A stretch of 64,000 nt of DNA from Stenomitos frigidus ULC18 (GCF_003003795.1 NZ_PVWK01000098.1:86951-150950); one strand, 5' to 3'; positions 16,633 to 26,769 are shown, numbered from the stretch's first letter. Notes: generated by a model from the letters alone, not told the origin. Translations and numbers: made by a program.

Positions 16633-19134
16633 CTACAGCCACTCATCTTCGTCATCCCAGTTGTCTTGATAAAGATTTGGGCGAGCGTTTTTGGGCGGTT
16701 TCGAGGGACGGCGATCGGTGCGATCACGTTCAGTAGGACGATCGCGGTCGGTAGTGCGAGAGTCGGACGGGGGGCGAGGCTCACTTCGAGAAGCGCCACC
16801 AACCTCTGGATAAGGGGCACGCGGCTCATTGCGAGATCTGCCAGCATCGTCGCGGTTGCGTTCACTATCATAACCGCGCTCATCGTTATAGCGAGGGCGA
16901 TCGCTGGGGCGTTCATTGAATCGATCAGTTGGACGATCGTTGGCGCGTTCACTAGGGCGATCGCTCGGACGTTCATTGAATCGATCAGTTGGACGATCGT
17001 CATCCCAGGCGGCATTGCGGTTGCTGGCATCTCGTCCGTCATAGCGGCTGTCGCCGCGACCCGCCCTAGCACCCGTATCCTGTCCATTGTAGCGGCTGTC
17101 GTTCCATGAGCCTGAGCCTGCACCGTAGTCATTTCGCCCACCGTAGCGATTTTCGTCGCGCGCCCCGGTGCCCATGCCGTAAGTGCTGCGGCCGCTTCCG
17201 TAGCTGTTGCCGCTGTAGCGATCGTAGTCACGGCGATCGTCATCGTAGTAATCGTCGTCATCGTCGGTAAAGAAGCTCTTGATCGCGCCAAACAGGCTGT
17301 CGCTCTCCTCTTCTTCCTTATTGCGCTGGTAAACTTCTCGACGCAGGTCGTACAGAGCGTCATCCAGGTCAGCTTTAGCGCGATCAATGCCGCGATCGTC
17401 GTTCTGACCGAGAGCTTCGCGCAAGGATTGAATGGCACGTTCGATTTTAGAACGGTAGCTACTGACAAACTGCATCCCAAAATCGAGCGTCGCTTCTCGC
17501 AGTTGGCGCTCGGCCTGAAGGATCTGAGATTCTGCCTGGTTGCGCTTCTCAACTTTTTCCTTTTTCTGCCGATCGACATCGGCATATTCCTGGGCTTCAC
17601 GCATCATGCGCTTCACTTCTTCTTCGCTGAGCGTTGACGCATCTTGCACAGTAATACTCTGTTCGCGTCCTGTGGTGCGCTCCATCGCGGCGACCTGCAA
17701 AATGCCATTCGCGTCAATATCGAACGATACCTGCACTTGCGGAATCCCTCGTGGTGCGGGTGGAATGCCCGTAAGCTTAAAGCGCCCGATCGATTTGTTC
17801 CCTGCGGCGATGTCGCGTTCGCCCTGAAGGACATGGACTTCCACCAGGGTTTGGTTATCTTCTCCTGTAGAGAAAATGTCAGAACGACGCACCGGAATTG
17901 TGGTGTTGCGAGGAATCAGTTTTTTCATCACGCCGCCAACCGTTTCCAGGCCCAGAGACAGAGGAGTGACATCGAGCAGCAAGATGTCTTTCACATCCCC
18001 TGCCAGAATCCCGGCTTGAATGGCAGCGCCGACCGCTACCACTTCATCAGGATTCACGTTCTGATTCGCTTCGCGATCGATGAGACTCCGCACCAATTGT
18101 TGGATGATCGGAATGCGGGTAGAACCACCGACCAAAACCACTTCATCAATCTGACTGGGGCTCAGGTTGGCATCACGAATGGCTTGCTTGACGGGGTTGC
18201 GCACACGACTGATCAGGTCGCTGCACAAGCCTTCAAACTGCGATCGTGTGAGGCGCGTTTCCAAATGCTTCGGGCCTTCTTCGGTTGCCGTGATAAAGGG
18301 TAAGTTGATATCGGTGACCGTAACGCCAGACAGCTCGATTTTGGCTTTCTCAGCCGCTTCGCTGAGGCGTTGAAGTGCTTGTCGATCGCGCCGTAAGTCT
18401 ACCCCTTCTGTCTCCAGAAACTGCTCTGCCAGCCAATCGACAATTTTTTTGTCGAAGTCGTTGCCACCGAGCTGAGTATCGCCACTGGTCGCTTTGACTT
18501 CAAAGACACCGTCGCCCACGTCCAGAATTGAGACATCGAAGGTGCCACCGCCCAAGTCAAAGACGAGAATGGTTTGGCTATCACGGCGATCGAGCCCATA
18601 AGCTAGAGACGCAGCGGTCGGTTCATTCAAGATACGCTTGACTTCCAATCCGGCAATCCGTCCAGCGTCGCGTGTTGCCTGCCGTTGGGAGTCGTTGAAA
18701 TACGCAGGCACTGTAATCACCGCATCAGTGACGGGTGCGCCTAGATAACGACTGGCTTCATCCACCAGCTTTTTGAGCACCATTGCCGCAATTTCTTCAG
18801 GCGCAAATTCTTTTTGCAGCCGAGGGCATTTGAGCTTGATATTGCCCATCTCATCTTTGCGCACAGTATACGGCACCCGTTTGGACTCTGGGCTCAGTTC
18901 CGCATACTTGCGACCGATGTAGCGCTTGACGGCATAGAACGTATTCTGCGGGTCAGAAATGGCCTGTCGTCGTGCCAATTGACCCACTAACCGTTCGCCA
19001 TCTTTGCTGAAACCAACGACTGATGGGGTGGTTCGCATCCCCTCGGCATTTGCAATCACCACTGGCTTGCCGCCTTCCATCACGGCGACCACTGAGTTCG
19101 TTGTTCCCAGGTCAATGCCGACTACCTTGCCCAT
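16633..19134 (-). CDS. dnaK: Hsp70 chaperone, DnaK3-like with long charged tail
   Basis: An 833-residue Hsp70. The ATPase domain (about 1-370) has [19 protein letters not shown], the LVGGSTRIP phosphate loop and the [15 protein letters not shown] motif; the substrate domain (about 385-540) has DVTPLSLG and DIDANGIL. From about 620 to the end the protein is an unusual Asp/Arg/Gly/Pro-rich tail with two tandem copies of a 20-residue unit and ends in DDEDEWL. This long tail and the neighbouring J-protein point to DnaK3, a membrane/thylakoid-associated paralogue in cyanobacteria. No CIRCE operator was seen upstream. Confidence 0.95.
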   Translation of the reverse strand: MGKVVGIDLGTTNSVVAVMEGGKPVVIANAEGMRTTPSVVGFSKDGERLVGQLARRQAISDPQNTFYAVKRYIGRKYAELSPESKRVPYTVRKDEMGNIKLKCPRLQKEFAPEEIAAMVLKKLVDEASRYLGAPVTDAVITVPAYFNDSQRQATRDAGRIAGLEVKRILNEPTAASLAYGLDRRDSQTILVFDLGGGTFDVSILDVGDGVFEVKATSGDTQLGGNDFDKKIVDWLAEQFLETEGVDLRRDRQALQRLSEAAEKAKIELSGVTVTDINLPFITATEEGPKHLETRLTRSQFEGLCSDLISRVRNPVKQAIRDANLSPSQIDEVVLVGGSTRIPIIQQLVRSLIDREANQNVNPDEVVAVGAAIQAGILAGDVKDILLLDVTPLSLGLETVGGVMKKLIPRNTTIPVRRSDIFSTGEDNQTLVEVHVLQGERDIAAGNKSIGRFKLTGIPPAPRGIPQVQVSFDIDANGILQVAAMERTTGREQSITVQDASTLSEEEVKRMMREAQEYADVDRQKKEKVEKRNQAESQILQAERQLREATLDFGMQFVSSYRSKIERAIQSLREALGQNDDRGIDRAKADLDDALYDLRREVYQRNKEEEESDSLFGAIKSFFTDDDDDYYDDDRRDYDRYSGNSYGSGRSTYGMGTGARDENRYGGRNDYGAGSGSWNDSRYNGQDTGARAGRGDSRYDGRDASNRNAAWDDDRPTDRFNERPSDRPSERANDRPTDRFNERPSDRPRYNDERGYDSERNRDDAGRSRNEPRAPYPEVGGASRSEPRPPSDSRTTDRDRPTERDRTDRRPSKPPKNARPNLYQDNWDDEDEWL
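16894..17000 (-). repeat. 60-bp tandem repeat coding the DnaK tail
   Basis: Segments 16894-16940 and 16954-17000 are nearly identical and offset by 60 bp, encoding two [15 protein letters not shown] units of the DnaK C-terminal tail. Such in-frame repeats can change copy number by slippage. Confidence 0.8.
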
Positions 19135-19413
19135 GCGTCTCTGATCTCCCGTAAGCTGCTTGCGCGACGTACTTTTTTGCTACTTTTGTTGAGTTTATTC
19201 TATCGTGCTGAAGCGGTCGCCCCCGGTAATTGCTGTGAGGAACCCTCGATCGCGCCATCACGGCTAAAAGTAGACAGCAAAAGACTGTCGATTGTGAGCC
19301 GAATGCCTCCAAAACCTAGCACCTCATTCTACGGGTTGAGCCTTCATTGCGTCCCTAGTTTCTTGCCAGGGCGATCGGTTAAGCTTTCTGAGACGGCTAT
19401 CACTGTGGAGGCT

Positions 19414-20301
19414 ATGGTTACAGAGCGCCAACATTGGTTCCGAGTCGCGCTTCAGATTAAAGGATCGGTTATCCCATCCATCTTTTGGAGAACGACCCTC
19501 TGCGGCATCTTTGGTGTCTTCGTTTCGGTCTTGTTTTATTTCAAATACCCTGTGGCGATGCCAACACTGGCAAGTCTCATTCCTAACATTGTGCTAGGTC
19601 TGCTGCTCGTCTTTCGCACCAACACCGCCTATGAGCGCTTTTGGGAAGGACGCAAGTGTTGGGGCACGCTAATCAACACGGTTCGTAACTTAGCGCGACA
19701 ACTTTGGCTGGCGATCGCGGTTACGACTCCAGAAGCGCGTCACGAAAAAATTATCGTGCTACGCATGCTAGTGGCTTTTAGCGTTGCCATGAAACTGCAC
19801 TTACGGTACGAACCCATTGATGATGAATTAAAAGCACTCTTGCCGCGTGCTAAGTATGACATTCTCCACAAGATGCATCACCCACCGCTTGAGATTGCCT
19901 TTTGGATTGGCGACTACTTGCAGCAGCAACACGAGCAAAACCACCTGAACGCCTACCAGCTCAGCGCCATGCATAAACTACTAGACACGATGGTCGATAT
20001 GCTGGGAGCCTGCGAACGCATCTTAAAAACGCCGATGCCGATGGCGTATGCTATTCACCTGAAGCAATTGCTGTTACTCTACTGCCTGTCTCTACCGTTT
20101 CAAATGGTCGGTAGCATCGGTTGGTGGACAGGCCCCGTTGTGATTCTCATCAGCTTTACCCTCTTTGGGATCGAAGAAATTGGTATCGAGATTGAGAATC
20201 CATTCGGACATGACCCTAATGATCTGCCGCTGGATGCGATTTGCGCCACGATGCTGCGCAACATGGAGGACTTGATGACGCTGACGCCGGGGGAGGGATG
20301 A
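19414..20301 (+). CDS. Bestrophin-family anion channel
   Basis: The internal ATG at 19414 (MVTERQHWFRVALQIKGSVIP) matches the typical cyanobacterial start and gives 295 residues; the 79 codons before it look like non-coding DNA, and a GGAGG lies directly before this ATG. TM segments occur at about 30-50, 55-72 and 220-255, and the conserved bestrophin features are present (LVFRTNTAYERFWEGRK; EEIGIEIENPFGHDPNDLPL). Thylakoid bestrophins pass chloride or bicarbonate and tune photosynthesis. The gene is divergent from dnaK. Confidence 0.9.
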   Translation: MVTERQHWFRVALQIKGSVIPSIFWRTTLCGIFGVFVSVLFYFKYPVAMPTLASLIPNIVLGLLLVFRTNTAYERFWEGRKCWGTLINTVRNLARQLWLAIAVTTPEARHEKIIVLRMLVAFSVAMKLHLRYEPIDDELKALLPRAKYDILHKMHHPPLEIAFWIGDYLQQQHEQNHLNAYQLSAMHKLLDTMVDMLGACERILKTPMPMAYAIHLKQLLLLYCLSLPFQMVGSIGWWTGPVVILISFTLFGIEEIGIEIENPFGHDPNDLPLDAICATMLRNMEDLMTLTPGEG

Positions 20302-20320
20302 GGGGTGAGGGATGAGGGAA

Positions 20321-20348
20321 AGTTTTGAGTTTTGAGTTTTGAGTTTTA
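20321..20348. repeat. Heptamer tandem repeat TTTTGAG
   Basis: About four consecutive copies of GAGTTTT/TTTTGAG between the convergent bestrophin and ligase genes. The same heptamer (as CTCAAAA) occurs near 8325, 15060 and 16565. These resemble the short tandemly repeated repetitive sequences known in cyanobacterial intergenic DNA. Confidence 0.7.
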
Positions 20349-20397
20349 GCCTCTCCTGCTTCCCCTGCTTCCCCACTCTCTCCCCCACTCTCCTCCT

Positions 20398-22017
20398 CTA
20401 CCACCCCATCGGTAGGCTTACAAACGCCGATCGCGGTTCTTCGCTATCCGATCGCGTCTCTTCATCCAGGGCACGGGTCAGGCGTTGATAGATTTCTTCT
20501 GCCTGCTGGGGCGAGTTGCCGATGCTGGTCACGCCGACTTTGCCAAACTCTGACAGACAGCCCATGAGGTGAAACACCGTGCCCGTTTCAGTGCTGGTGT
20601 CGAAGTGAAGCTGGTGTTGGGCAATGATATCCATCAGATCGTTCGGCAACAAACCCTTGTAGCGCTCTTTTTGCAGGTTGTCGGTGGCGACGTAGTATTT
20701 CGGTCGCCCCTGCTGGCTGTAGAACAAACCGCTCGAAAGGTCGTAGCGCCCGTTGGTAAGGAATTTGAGCGTCATGAAGGGGTGAGTCGTGCCCCCTTTG
20801 CGAAGGTTGATTTCGATCGCCTGAAGATTCCATTCAGGCTTGCCAGGTTCGTTGGGTTGATGCACCGCTACAAAATCGATTCCAAAGCGTTCCATTGCCC
20901 CTTTTTCAGCAAGATTTTTGCCAATCCGTAGCCCCAAATCCTGTAGTTGCAGTCGATACGCTTCGTCTGCAGGAAAACTACACCCTAAGTAAATCTGCCC
21001 ACTAGGGCCACCGAGAATTTGGTCATGTGTCGAGAGGATTTCCACTTCACCGGTCGGCGTAATTCTGCCCTGGACGCTCGGCGATCGCTTTTCGTCGCCT
21101 TCGAGAAACGCTTCGACGATCGCCCCCAGTTCTGAAATGCGGCTACTGAAGTTTGCCCAGGTTTCTGCCTTGGCCTCAAACTTGAGGTCGCTAAACTGCT
21201 CTTTCAGCTTGCTTACCCGTGCTTCAGGGGTCGCTGCACCCGGTGCTACCGCTTGCAGTGGACGCAAATCTAGGATCGCGTTTCCTTCTCCCGAAAAGCC
21301 CTCATTCAGCTTAATGACCATCCGTTTGAGCGTTGGCTGACGCTCCCAGAGTGCTGCCGCCGCTGCTGCCAGTTCCTCAGCATTCCAGAGACTGTTACTG
21401 CCATCGGGATGAGGCACTTCAGCTTCTGCAAAAATCTTACGACTGCCGCTTTTGGTGCCCCATTGCAGCAACGCCGGATCGAGCGCATAGAGGGGAATAT
21501 CGAGTTGAACTGACAAATCGCGTTCGGCGTTGGTGGAGTTGTAGCAGATCATATAAGCGCGATCATGCTGAACCGCCTGCCGAACCCGTTCAATCAAGCG
21601 GGGACGATCCAAAATCTTCTGGCTAAGCGGGGTCAACGAGGAATCATAGGTAGACAGCAGCAACAGTCGATCGCGGGCGTGAGAAAACGGAATACCCGGC
21701 AGCAATTGCAGGTAATAATCGATCACGCTGGGGTGCAGTGGTTGAGAGGTAATGTAAACCAGCCGTGTGCGAGGGTTTCGCAGCCGAATGAGCGAGAACA
21801 ACAGTCGTTCTTCGTAGTGATGCACCCCTTCAATCTTGAGCAATTCTCGCTGATCGAGGCTGAGTGAAGGCACCACAACAATATCAGCATCACTGCTATC
21901 AAAGCGTTCGACGGTTTGCCATCGATCGCGCAACTGCCTCTGAAGGTTATGAAACCGCGCCACTAGCTCAGAGTCAGAAAGGGTCTTTGTTTCCATCAAA
22001 ATCCGCCCACCGCGCAT
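20398..22017 (-). CDS. ATP-grasp ligase, PGM1-related
   Basis: A 539-residue protein; the second ATG (METKTLSDSELVARF) at codon 8 is an equally likely start. The central and C-terminal parts have ATP-grasp features (VIKLNEGFSGEGNAIL, EAFLEGDEKRSPSVQG, NLQAIEINLRKGGTTHPF for metal/ATP binding). Cyanobacterial relatives are annotated as peptide-ligase PGM1-related proteins, after the pheganomycin ligase that joins an amino acid-like acyl donor to peptides. The N-terminal about 180 residues are family-specific. No biosynthetic cluster surrounds it and the substrate is unknown. Confidence 0.82.
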   Translation of the reverse strand: MRGGRILMETKTLSDSELVARFHNLQRQLRDRWQTVERFDSSDADIVVVPSLSLDQRELLKIEGVHHYEERLLFSLIRLRNPRTRLVYITSQPLHPSVIDYYLQLLPGIPFSHARDRLLLLSTYDSSLTPLSQKILDRPRLIERVRQAVQHDRAYMICYNSTNAERDLSVQLDIPLYALDPALLQWGTKSGSRKIFAEAEVPHPDGSNSLWNAEELAAAAAALWERQPTLKRMVIKLNEGFSGEGNAILDLRPLQAVAPGAATPEARVSKLKEQFSDLKFEAKAETWANFSSRISELGAIVEAFLEGDEKRSPSVQGRITPTGEVEILSTHDQILGGPSGQIYLGCSFPADEAYRLQLQDLGLRIGKNLAEKGAMERFGIDFVAVHQPNEPGKPEWNLQAIEINLRKGGTTHPFMTLKFLTNGRYDLSSGLFYSQQGRPKYYVATDNLQKERYKGLLPNDLMDIIAQHQLHFDTSTETGTVFHLMGCLSEFGKVGVTSIGNSPQQAEEIYQRLTRALDEETRSDSEEPRSAFVSLPMGW

Positions 22018-22098
22018 CCGGCAGCTTTCATTAAAGCCATCTTAAACGAGCGCGAAAAAAAAATCGTCTGCTTCGCGATAGACGGCTTGCGACTGGGC

Positions 22099-22866
22099 TC
22101 AAAACTGATAGCTAAAGACCTGAATCGCCATTCCTTCCTTAGGCAAATCGGACGATCGCAGACCCATCGTATCACCACCCCGACGCACAGGGGTGCCGCT
22201 CATCAGCGTAAGGAACTGCTCCACCCCAACACTGTCGCACTCCTTGACTGCCTTCGTGCGGTAATGCATGGGAACAATCAGCTTGGGGTTCAGCACTTGA
22301 ATCGCTTGCTTTGCTTCTTCGGGTGTAAAGACATTCGGCCCGCCCCCAACGGGGACAAACAGTACATCTGGGCGACCCATGAGAATTTTCTGCTCCAGCG
22401 AAATCGGAGCAGCAATGCCGCCTAAATGCAGAAGGTTTAGCCCGCCCTGCTTCCACTGCCATGCCACGTTTGTGCCAAAGCGCTTGCCGCCAAGGCGATC
22501 GTGATCGGTGCGAATGCCCTGAATCCGTTTTTTATTAAACTGATAAACCCCTGGTTCGTACAGCAACCGAGGATTTCCTGGCACGAGCTCCACTGCACCC
22601 TCATCCAAGAGCTGGCTGCTAATCAATACCAGTTCAGTTGCCACCTTCGGCGGACGGTAACCAGCGGTACAACCCAGCGATCGAAACGGGTTGACCAGAA
22701 TCCGTCGCCCTTCACCCGTGAATAAAAAGCAGGAATGTCCCAGCCATTTCACTGAGAGAGCACCCCCAGCCTGAGCGCTGGAGCCCTGCCGACCAGACGC
22801 CACTCCCAAACCTAATGTAGACAGTAAGCCTGCCCCTGCGTAGCGCATCAACTGCCGCCGTCTCAT
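22099..22866 (-). CDS. Exported MBL-fold protein lacking HxHxDH
   Basis: A 255-residue protein. The start RRRQLMRYAGAGLLSTLGLGVASG is a Tat-like twin-arginine signal, so it should be exported folded. The body follows the UlaG/RomA-like metallo-beta-lactamase fold (VKWLGHSCFLFTGEGRRILVNPF, later VPVGGGPNVFTPEEA and LIVPMHYRT). However, where the zinc motif HxHxDH is expected the sequence reads LVLISSQLLDEG, with no histidine. It may be catalytically altered or a binding protein. Gene neighbours give no further hint. Confidence 0.82.
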   Translation of the reverse strand: MRRRQLMRYAGAGLLSTLGLGVASGRQGSSAQAGGALSVKWLGHSCFLFTGEGRRILVNPFRSLGCTAGYRPPKVATELVLISSQLLDEGAVELVPGNPRLLYEPGVYQFNKKRIQGIRTDHDRLGGKRFGTNVAWQWKQGGLNLLHLGGIAAPISLEQKILMGRPDVLFVPVGGGPNVFTPEEAKQAIQVLNPKLIVPMHYRTKAVKECDSVGVEQFLTLMSGTPVRRGGDTMGLRSSDLPKEGMAIQVFSYQF

Positions 22867-22964
22867 AAGCTCCTCTCACCAAAACCAACACAAGATGCCT
22901 TGAAGATCGAATTTAAGTTAGTAGCGGCTGTCTAGCACTGGAACGCGCATAGCGGCTATTTAAC

Positions 22965-22992
22965 TCAACACTCAACACTCAACACTCAACAC
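22965..22992. repeat. Heptamer tandem repeat TCAACAC
   Basis: Four perfect consecutive copies of TCAACAC in the spacer between the MBL-fold gene and trpG, another short tandem repeat of the cyanobacterial STRR type. Confidence 0.85.
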
Positions 22993-22995
22993 TGC

Positions 22996-23601
22996 TTATC
23001 CTTGATCGGCGATCGACGCTAAAAAGTTCCTTAATAGCTGCTTGCCTGAGGCCGTGAGAACACTTTCGGGATGAAACTGAACGCCTTGAACGTGGGGATA
23101 TTGCCGATGGCGCACACCCATGATCGTACCGTCATCCACCCAGGCAGTAATTTCTAACACTTCAGGACAGGCTTGCCGATCAATCACCAGACTATGATAC
23201 CGGGTTGCGGTCAGTGGATTGTCTAATCCTTGAAAAACGCCAACCCCAGTGTGGTGCACTGGGGACGTTTTACCATGCATCAGCACAGGCGCAGACACAA
23301 TCTTGCCACCAAACACTTGCCCGATGCTCTGATGCCCCAGGCAAACGCCCAAAATCGGCAGGGTTGGCCCCAGTGCCTCAATAATCGACTGCGAAATGCC
23401 TGCATCCTCTGGACGACCAGGCCCAGGAGAAATGACGATCGCGGCTGGTTGTAGTGCGCGAATTTGCGCTAGCGAAATCTGGTCGTTGCGATAAACCTGA
23501 ACGTCCGCTGCTACAGGAAACTCAGCCCCTAGCTCCCCCAAATATTGCACGAGGTTGTACGTAAAACTGTCATAGTTGTCAATTACAAGAATCATCGGCA
23601 A
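22996..23601 (-). CDS. trpG: Anthranilate/aminodeoxychorismate synthase glutaminase subunit
   Basis: A 201-residue class I glutamine amidotransferase. It releases ammonia from glutamine for anthranilate synthase (tryptophan) and, in many bacteria, also for aminodeoxychorismate synthase (folate, then called PabA). [15 protein letters not shown] at the N-terminus, the nucleophile Cys in [10 protein letters not shown], and the His-Glu pair in VQFHPES complete the catalytic triad. The length is normal. TrpE is not nearby. Confidence 0.94.
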   Translation of the reverse strand: MPMILVIDNYDSFTYNLVQYLGELGAEFPVAADVQVYRNDQISLAQIRALQPAAIVISPGPGRPEDAGISQSIIEALGPTLPILGVCLGHQSIGQVFGGKIVSAPVLMHGKTSPVHHTGVGVFQGLDNPLTATRYHSLVIDRQACPEVLEITAWVDDGTIMGVRHRQYPHVQGVQFHPESVLTASGKQLLRNFLASIADQG

Positions 23602-23798
23602 GAATCTAAGGGCTAGTTGAAGAGAGGGAGGCTAATCGGTCACCGTCCAGAAAATGCAGTGATTCCTTAGCCATCAAACACTACATGCAATGCTTTTGCT
23701 GCAGAAGCAAACAATAGCCTTAAAACGCCGCTACTTTAGCGCAAGTTTAAATCTAACAACGCTCTACCACTCTGCTTTAGCTTGCTGTCTTCGTTAAA

Positions 23799-24266
23799 CT
23801 AAAGCAGATGCGGTTCGACCAGTAGCCACAGTTTTGGCAACAATAGTGAACTGGCAACACAAATAGCCGCAAGGGACGAAACAAGCACTGCTGCTGCCGC
23901 ACAGTCTTTAGCAATCTTGGCAAGCTCATGGTAAGACTGTTTCACCGTCAGGTCAACGACTGACTCTAAGGCTGTATTCAGCAGTTCCATGGCTAGAACC
24001 GCACCGATCGTCAGCCCAACGATTGCCATCTCCACAGCATCAAGGTGCAGAAAAAGACCTAACCCGATCGCGAACGTGCCAACAAACACATGAACGCGAA
24101 AATTGCGTTGCGTCTGAAACGCATAACTTACCCCAGCCCACGCATACTTGAAGCTAACCAGTAAGCTGGGTGCAACCTGCCACGAAAGGTCGCGGTTCAA
24201 AGTTGCGATGGGCACCAGTTTACCATTCGCACGATCAGGAGTTTGGGCTTGAATTTCAGGAGGCAT
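23799..24266 (-). CDS. dgkA: Diacylglycerol kinase (prokaryotic DgkA type)
   Basis: A 155-residue membrane enzyme that phosphorylates diacylglycerol or a related lipid alcohol such as undecaprenol. Three TM helices cover about 58-75, 80-103 and 122-145, and the DgkA signature is present (RNFRVHVF and ELLNTALESVVDL). The roughly 30-residue N-terminal extension is a cyanobacterial feature. It lies downstream of ybeY on the same strand (154-bp gap), a conserved bacterial order. Confidence 0.92.
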   Translation of the reverse strand: MPPEIQAQTPDRANGKLVPIATLNRDLSWQVAPSLLVSFKYAWAGVSYAFQTQRNFRVHVFVGTFAIGLGLFLHLDAVEMAIVGLTIGAVLAMELLNTALESVVDLTVKQSYHELAKIAKDCAAAAVLVSSLAAICVASSLLLPKLWLLVEPHLL

Positions 24267-24420
24267 ACACCACAGGGAGAAAGAACCGTGAAGCGACTGA
24301 AAGGAGCTAACGCACTGCTATCAATACTCTATAAAACCAGCACTAAAAGCTTATCTTTCATTAAAAAAGCTACCAATTAGCAAAATCTTTATTCAGTGCT
24401 GATCATAACTACGAAGCATT

Positions 24421-24981
24421 CTATCCGGTCTTGCTCTTAAGACCAATGCTTTCAAGTAGAACTTGCTGTTGCTTTAACATTCGGTTTAGGCTTTCTTCAT
24501 CCGGATGATCCCAGCCCAGCAAGTGAAGCAGCCCATGTGCTGCCAGCCACGCCAGTTCAATGTCCAATGGGTGCTTTTGCGCGTCTGCCTGCCGCTGCGC
24601 TGTCCCCACTGAAATCACAATGTCTCCTAAATACAGCGGCAATGTAGACTGAAGCTCCTGTGGTGGCACGAAAACCGACTCTAACGCCGCAAAAGCAAGG
24701 ACGTCTGTTGGCTGGTCCTGTTGGCGATACTGCTGATTTAAGGACTGAATTTCACGATCGCCCGTCAGCCGTAAACTCAACTCATAGGAGTCGATGGGTG
24801 AACGGTTTGGCTGTAGAGCGACTAGCCAGGCTTGAAACCAATCTTCCCAGCGTTCAACGGTAATTGGACAGGATAGTACCGTGGGATCATCCGACCAATC
24901 GCCAATTATTGAATCGTCATCGCTTAACGCGTGAGTGCTTGACTCATGACCACACCCCTGTACACAAAGTTCAACCTCCAC
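24421..24981 (-). CDS. ybeY: rRNA maturation endoribonuclease YbeY
   Basis: A 186-residue protein with the invariant zinc motif [11 protein letters not shown] near residue 155 and the upstream [15 protein letters not shown] and PTDVLAFA segments of the UPF0054/YbeY family. YbeY trims 16S rRNA 3' ends and supports ribosome quality control. The first 35 residues are acidic and not conserved, so the start might be further in. It is followed by dgkA and preceded, 38 bp away, by the DUF3285 gene. Confidence 0.94.
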   Translation of the reverse strand: MEVELCVQGCGHESSTHALSDDDSIIGDWSDDPTVLSCPITVERWEDWFQAWLVALQPNRSPIDSYELSLRLTGDREIQSLNQQYRQQDQPTDVLAFAALESVFVPPQELQSTLPLYLGDIVISVGTAQRQADAQKHPLDIELAWLAAHGLLHLLGWDHPDEESLNRMLKQQQVLLESIGLKSKTG

Positions 24982-25019
24982 GGTGCAACGTTCCTCCTAT
25001 AAATTTCAGCACCAAACGC

Positions 25020-25289
25020 TCAACGAGTTAAGTACGATAGCCCCACCAGGAAAGCGACAAGACCGATCGTTGTCAGGGCGAAGTGTTGCAGGGAAAGACC
25101 TCGTTTACGCACCATATTGCGCATTGCAAGCTTCACGTAGCTTGGTTTTGGCTCAGTCGCCGCTGCCTCAGTGTTAATTGGCGTCGCACTGTCTTCAGCA
25201 CCTAGTTCTGCATGTATGGTGCTGGGCTCAGGTGCGGTTTCGACAGGCTCAGAAACGTTAGCTTCAGAGCTGGCATTCTGGGTTTCCAT
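25020..25289 (-). CDS. DUF3285 family single-TM protein
   Basis: An 89-residue protein. The first 48 residues are acidic and low complexity. The conserved part is PSYVKLAMRNMVRKRG followed by one TM helix (about 68-87: FALTTIGLVAFLVGLSYL). This is the DUF3285 pattern, cyanobacteria-specific proteins of unknown function, typically sited next to ybeY/dgkA as here. It may be an inner or thylakoid membrane anchor. Confidence 0.85.
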   Translation of the reverse strand: METQNASSEANVSEPVETAPEPSTIHAELGAEDSATPINTEAAATEPKPSYVKLAMRNMVRKRGLSLQHFALTTIGLVAFLVGLSYLTR

Positions 25290-25458
25290 GGGAGGCTAGT
25301 ATTGATGACCTTACTCACCAATAGTAGCAATCCTTTTGAGGATAAACGCTCGAAGCAGGATGATCATTGCATCACAGCGATCGCACCAATCGAGCTTCAA
25401 GCAGCCTTCTAGACCACTCCGTTGCTCAAGACATCTGGAATCACAAGCGTCTATTGAT

Positions 25459-26769
25459 TCAGACCAAGTGCGCCTTCATTAAATCACTACGCTCACGGAA
25501 AACCGCCTCGGAGTTGAATCGCTTGCCGCTCTCACCAGCTTGCTGAATCAGACGTGCAAGACGAGAGCGATCGCGCGACAACGTGGCGAGCAAATCGCCC
25601 AGCGGCTCCCATTGTCCCTTGGGCACAAACTCTCCGCCGCCAAACTCTTTGACGAGTTCGTCAGCATAGTCACTGTGATAGCCAATAATGGGAGTCCCGC
25701 TGATCAATGACTCGATCAGGCAGCGCGGCGACTCTGATGTGATGTGTGTGAACAGCATTAAATGAGAGTCGCGAATTTGTTTGAGCAGCTTATCCCGATC
25801 GCTCTCAAAACCTACCAGTTCAATCACCGCGCCCAAGTCTCGTTCAGCGATCAGGCGTTGCATCTCATCGAACAGGCTACCAGCCCCAATCCATACCGCC
25901 TTTAGATCAACGCCTGAACGATGAGCCCTTTCGATCGCTTTAATCCAATCTAGGGGGGCTTTCATTGGTTCCATTCGACCGGCATAGCAAAGGCGGATGC
26001 TTTGCTCGCTAGTGACGTGGCTTACCTTCTCAGCGATCGCAGCTGGGGTAATGACATCTTCTGCGTTCGTATGGATGTCGTGAATCAAAAAGCTGTTGCC
26101 GCAGAGCGGGCTATAGTCTGTGTAGCAGTCTGCCCCATGCCATAGACCCAGCGAGGCTCGTCTAATAACCCAGGCATTATACTTTTCGATTAAGAAGGAA
26201 AAGACCAGGGCTTTCAAGCGTTTGGGCAGGGTCTTGTCTCTTGCGACTTGCAGAATATGCTTGTGTTCAACCCAGTCAGCGTGAATGGCATAAGGTCGCT
26301 TTTGCTGATGAGCCGCGATCGCTGCGACTGCCCCCCAATCACCCACTAAGCCACCAATGCAAAACTGCAAGTAGCAGCTGCGTTCAATTAACTGCTCCAA
26401 AAGAGCCTTGGTTGAGCGGTAGTGCTTCAGAAAAATAGGAGTTGAATACGCCCAAGGCAACGGCACAAATTCAAAGCGCTGAGGATCTGTCAACGTTGCA
26501 GTACTGCGCCAGACGATTGTTTTTTCTTCTGCCACCAAAGCTTCTGGCATGAGTAAGGCTGCAACCGTGACAAAGCCAAAATTATCCGCCCATTGCTCTA
26601 AGCCATTGCATGCTTGTGCCTCAAAAAACAATTGACCATCTACCGATCGAAACGGTACCGGAAGCACCAGTAGCATCCCTTTCTTTGAAGTTTCTAAAGC
26701 ACTTGGATCTTTAGCTAGACCAATAGAGCCAACAGAACCATCCAGCTGAGGTCTAGCAAGATTAGCCAT
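25459..26769 (-). CDS. GT4-type glycosyltransferase
   Basis: A 436-residue protein with the GT-B layout. The C-terminal half has the family features: LCYAGRMEPMKAPLDWIKAIE, VELVGFESDRDKLL and the E-x7-E-like donor site (TSESPRCLIESLISGTPIIGY). The N-terminal acceptor half is less conserved. It probably adds a sugar to an exopolysaccharide or lipid; no other polysaccharide genes adjoin it, so the product is unknown. The gene is monocistronic with 286 bp of upstream non-coding sequence. Confidence 0.85.
   Translation of the reverse strand: MANLARPQLDGSVGSIGLAKDPSALETSKKGMLLVLPVPFRSVDGQLFFEAQACNGLEQWADNFGFVTVAALLMPEALVAEEKTIVWRSTATLTDPQRFEFVPLPWAYSTPIFLKHYRSTKALLEQLIERSCYLQFCIGGLVGDWGAVAAIAAHQQKRPYAIHADWVEHKHILQVARDKTLPKRLKALVFSFLIEKYNAWVIRRASLGLWHGADCYTDYSPLCGNSFLIHDIHTNAEDVITPAAIAEKVSHVTSEQSIRLCYAGRMEPMKAPLDWIKAIERAHRSGVDLKAVWIGAGSLFDEMQRLIAERDLGAVIELVGFESDRDKLLKQIRDSHLMLFTHITSESPRCLIESLISGTPIIGYHSDYADELVKEFGGGEFVPKGQWEPLGDLLATLSRDRSRLARLIQQAGESGKRFNSEAVFRERSDLMKAHLV

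Noticed and set aside
16605..17600. Leftward open frame of 331 codons, Ala/Thr/Ile rich
   Set aside because: An alternative frame through the repetitive tail of dnaK; composition is an artefact of the repeat.
17644..18303. Rightward open frame of 219 codons
   Set aside because: Antisense to the dnaK ATPase domain, which is unambiguous.
19135..19413. CIRCE heat-shock operator before dnaK
   Set aside because: Looked for TTAGCACTC-N9-GAGTGCTAA; not present.
19177..19413. N-terminal extension of the bestrophin gene
   Set aside because: The residues are unconserved and the known family start with a GGAGG lies at 19414.
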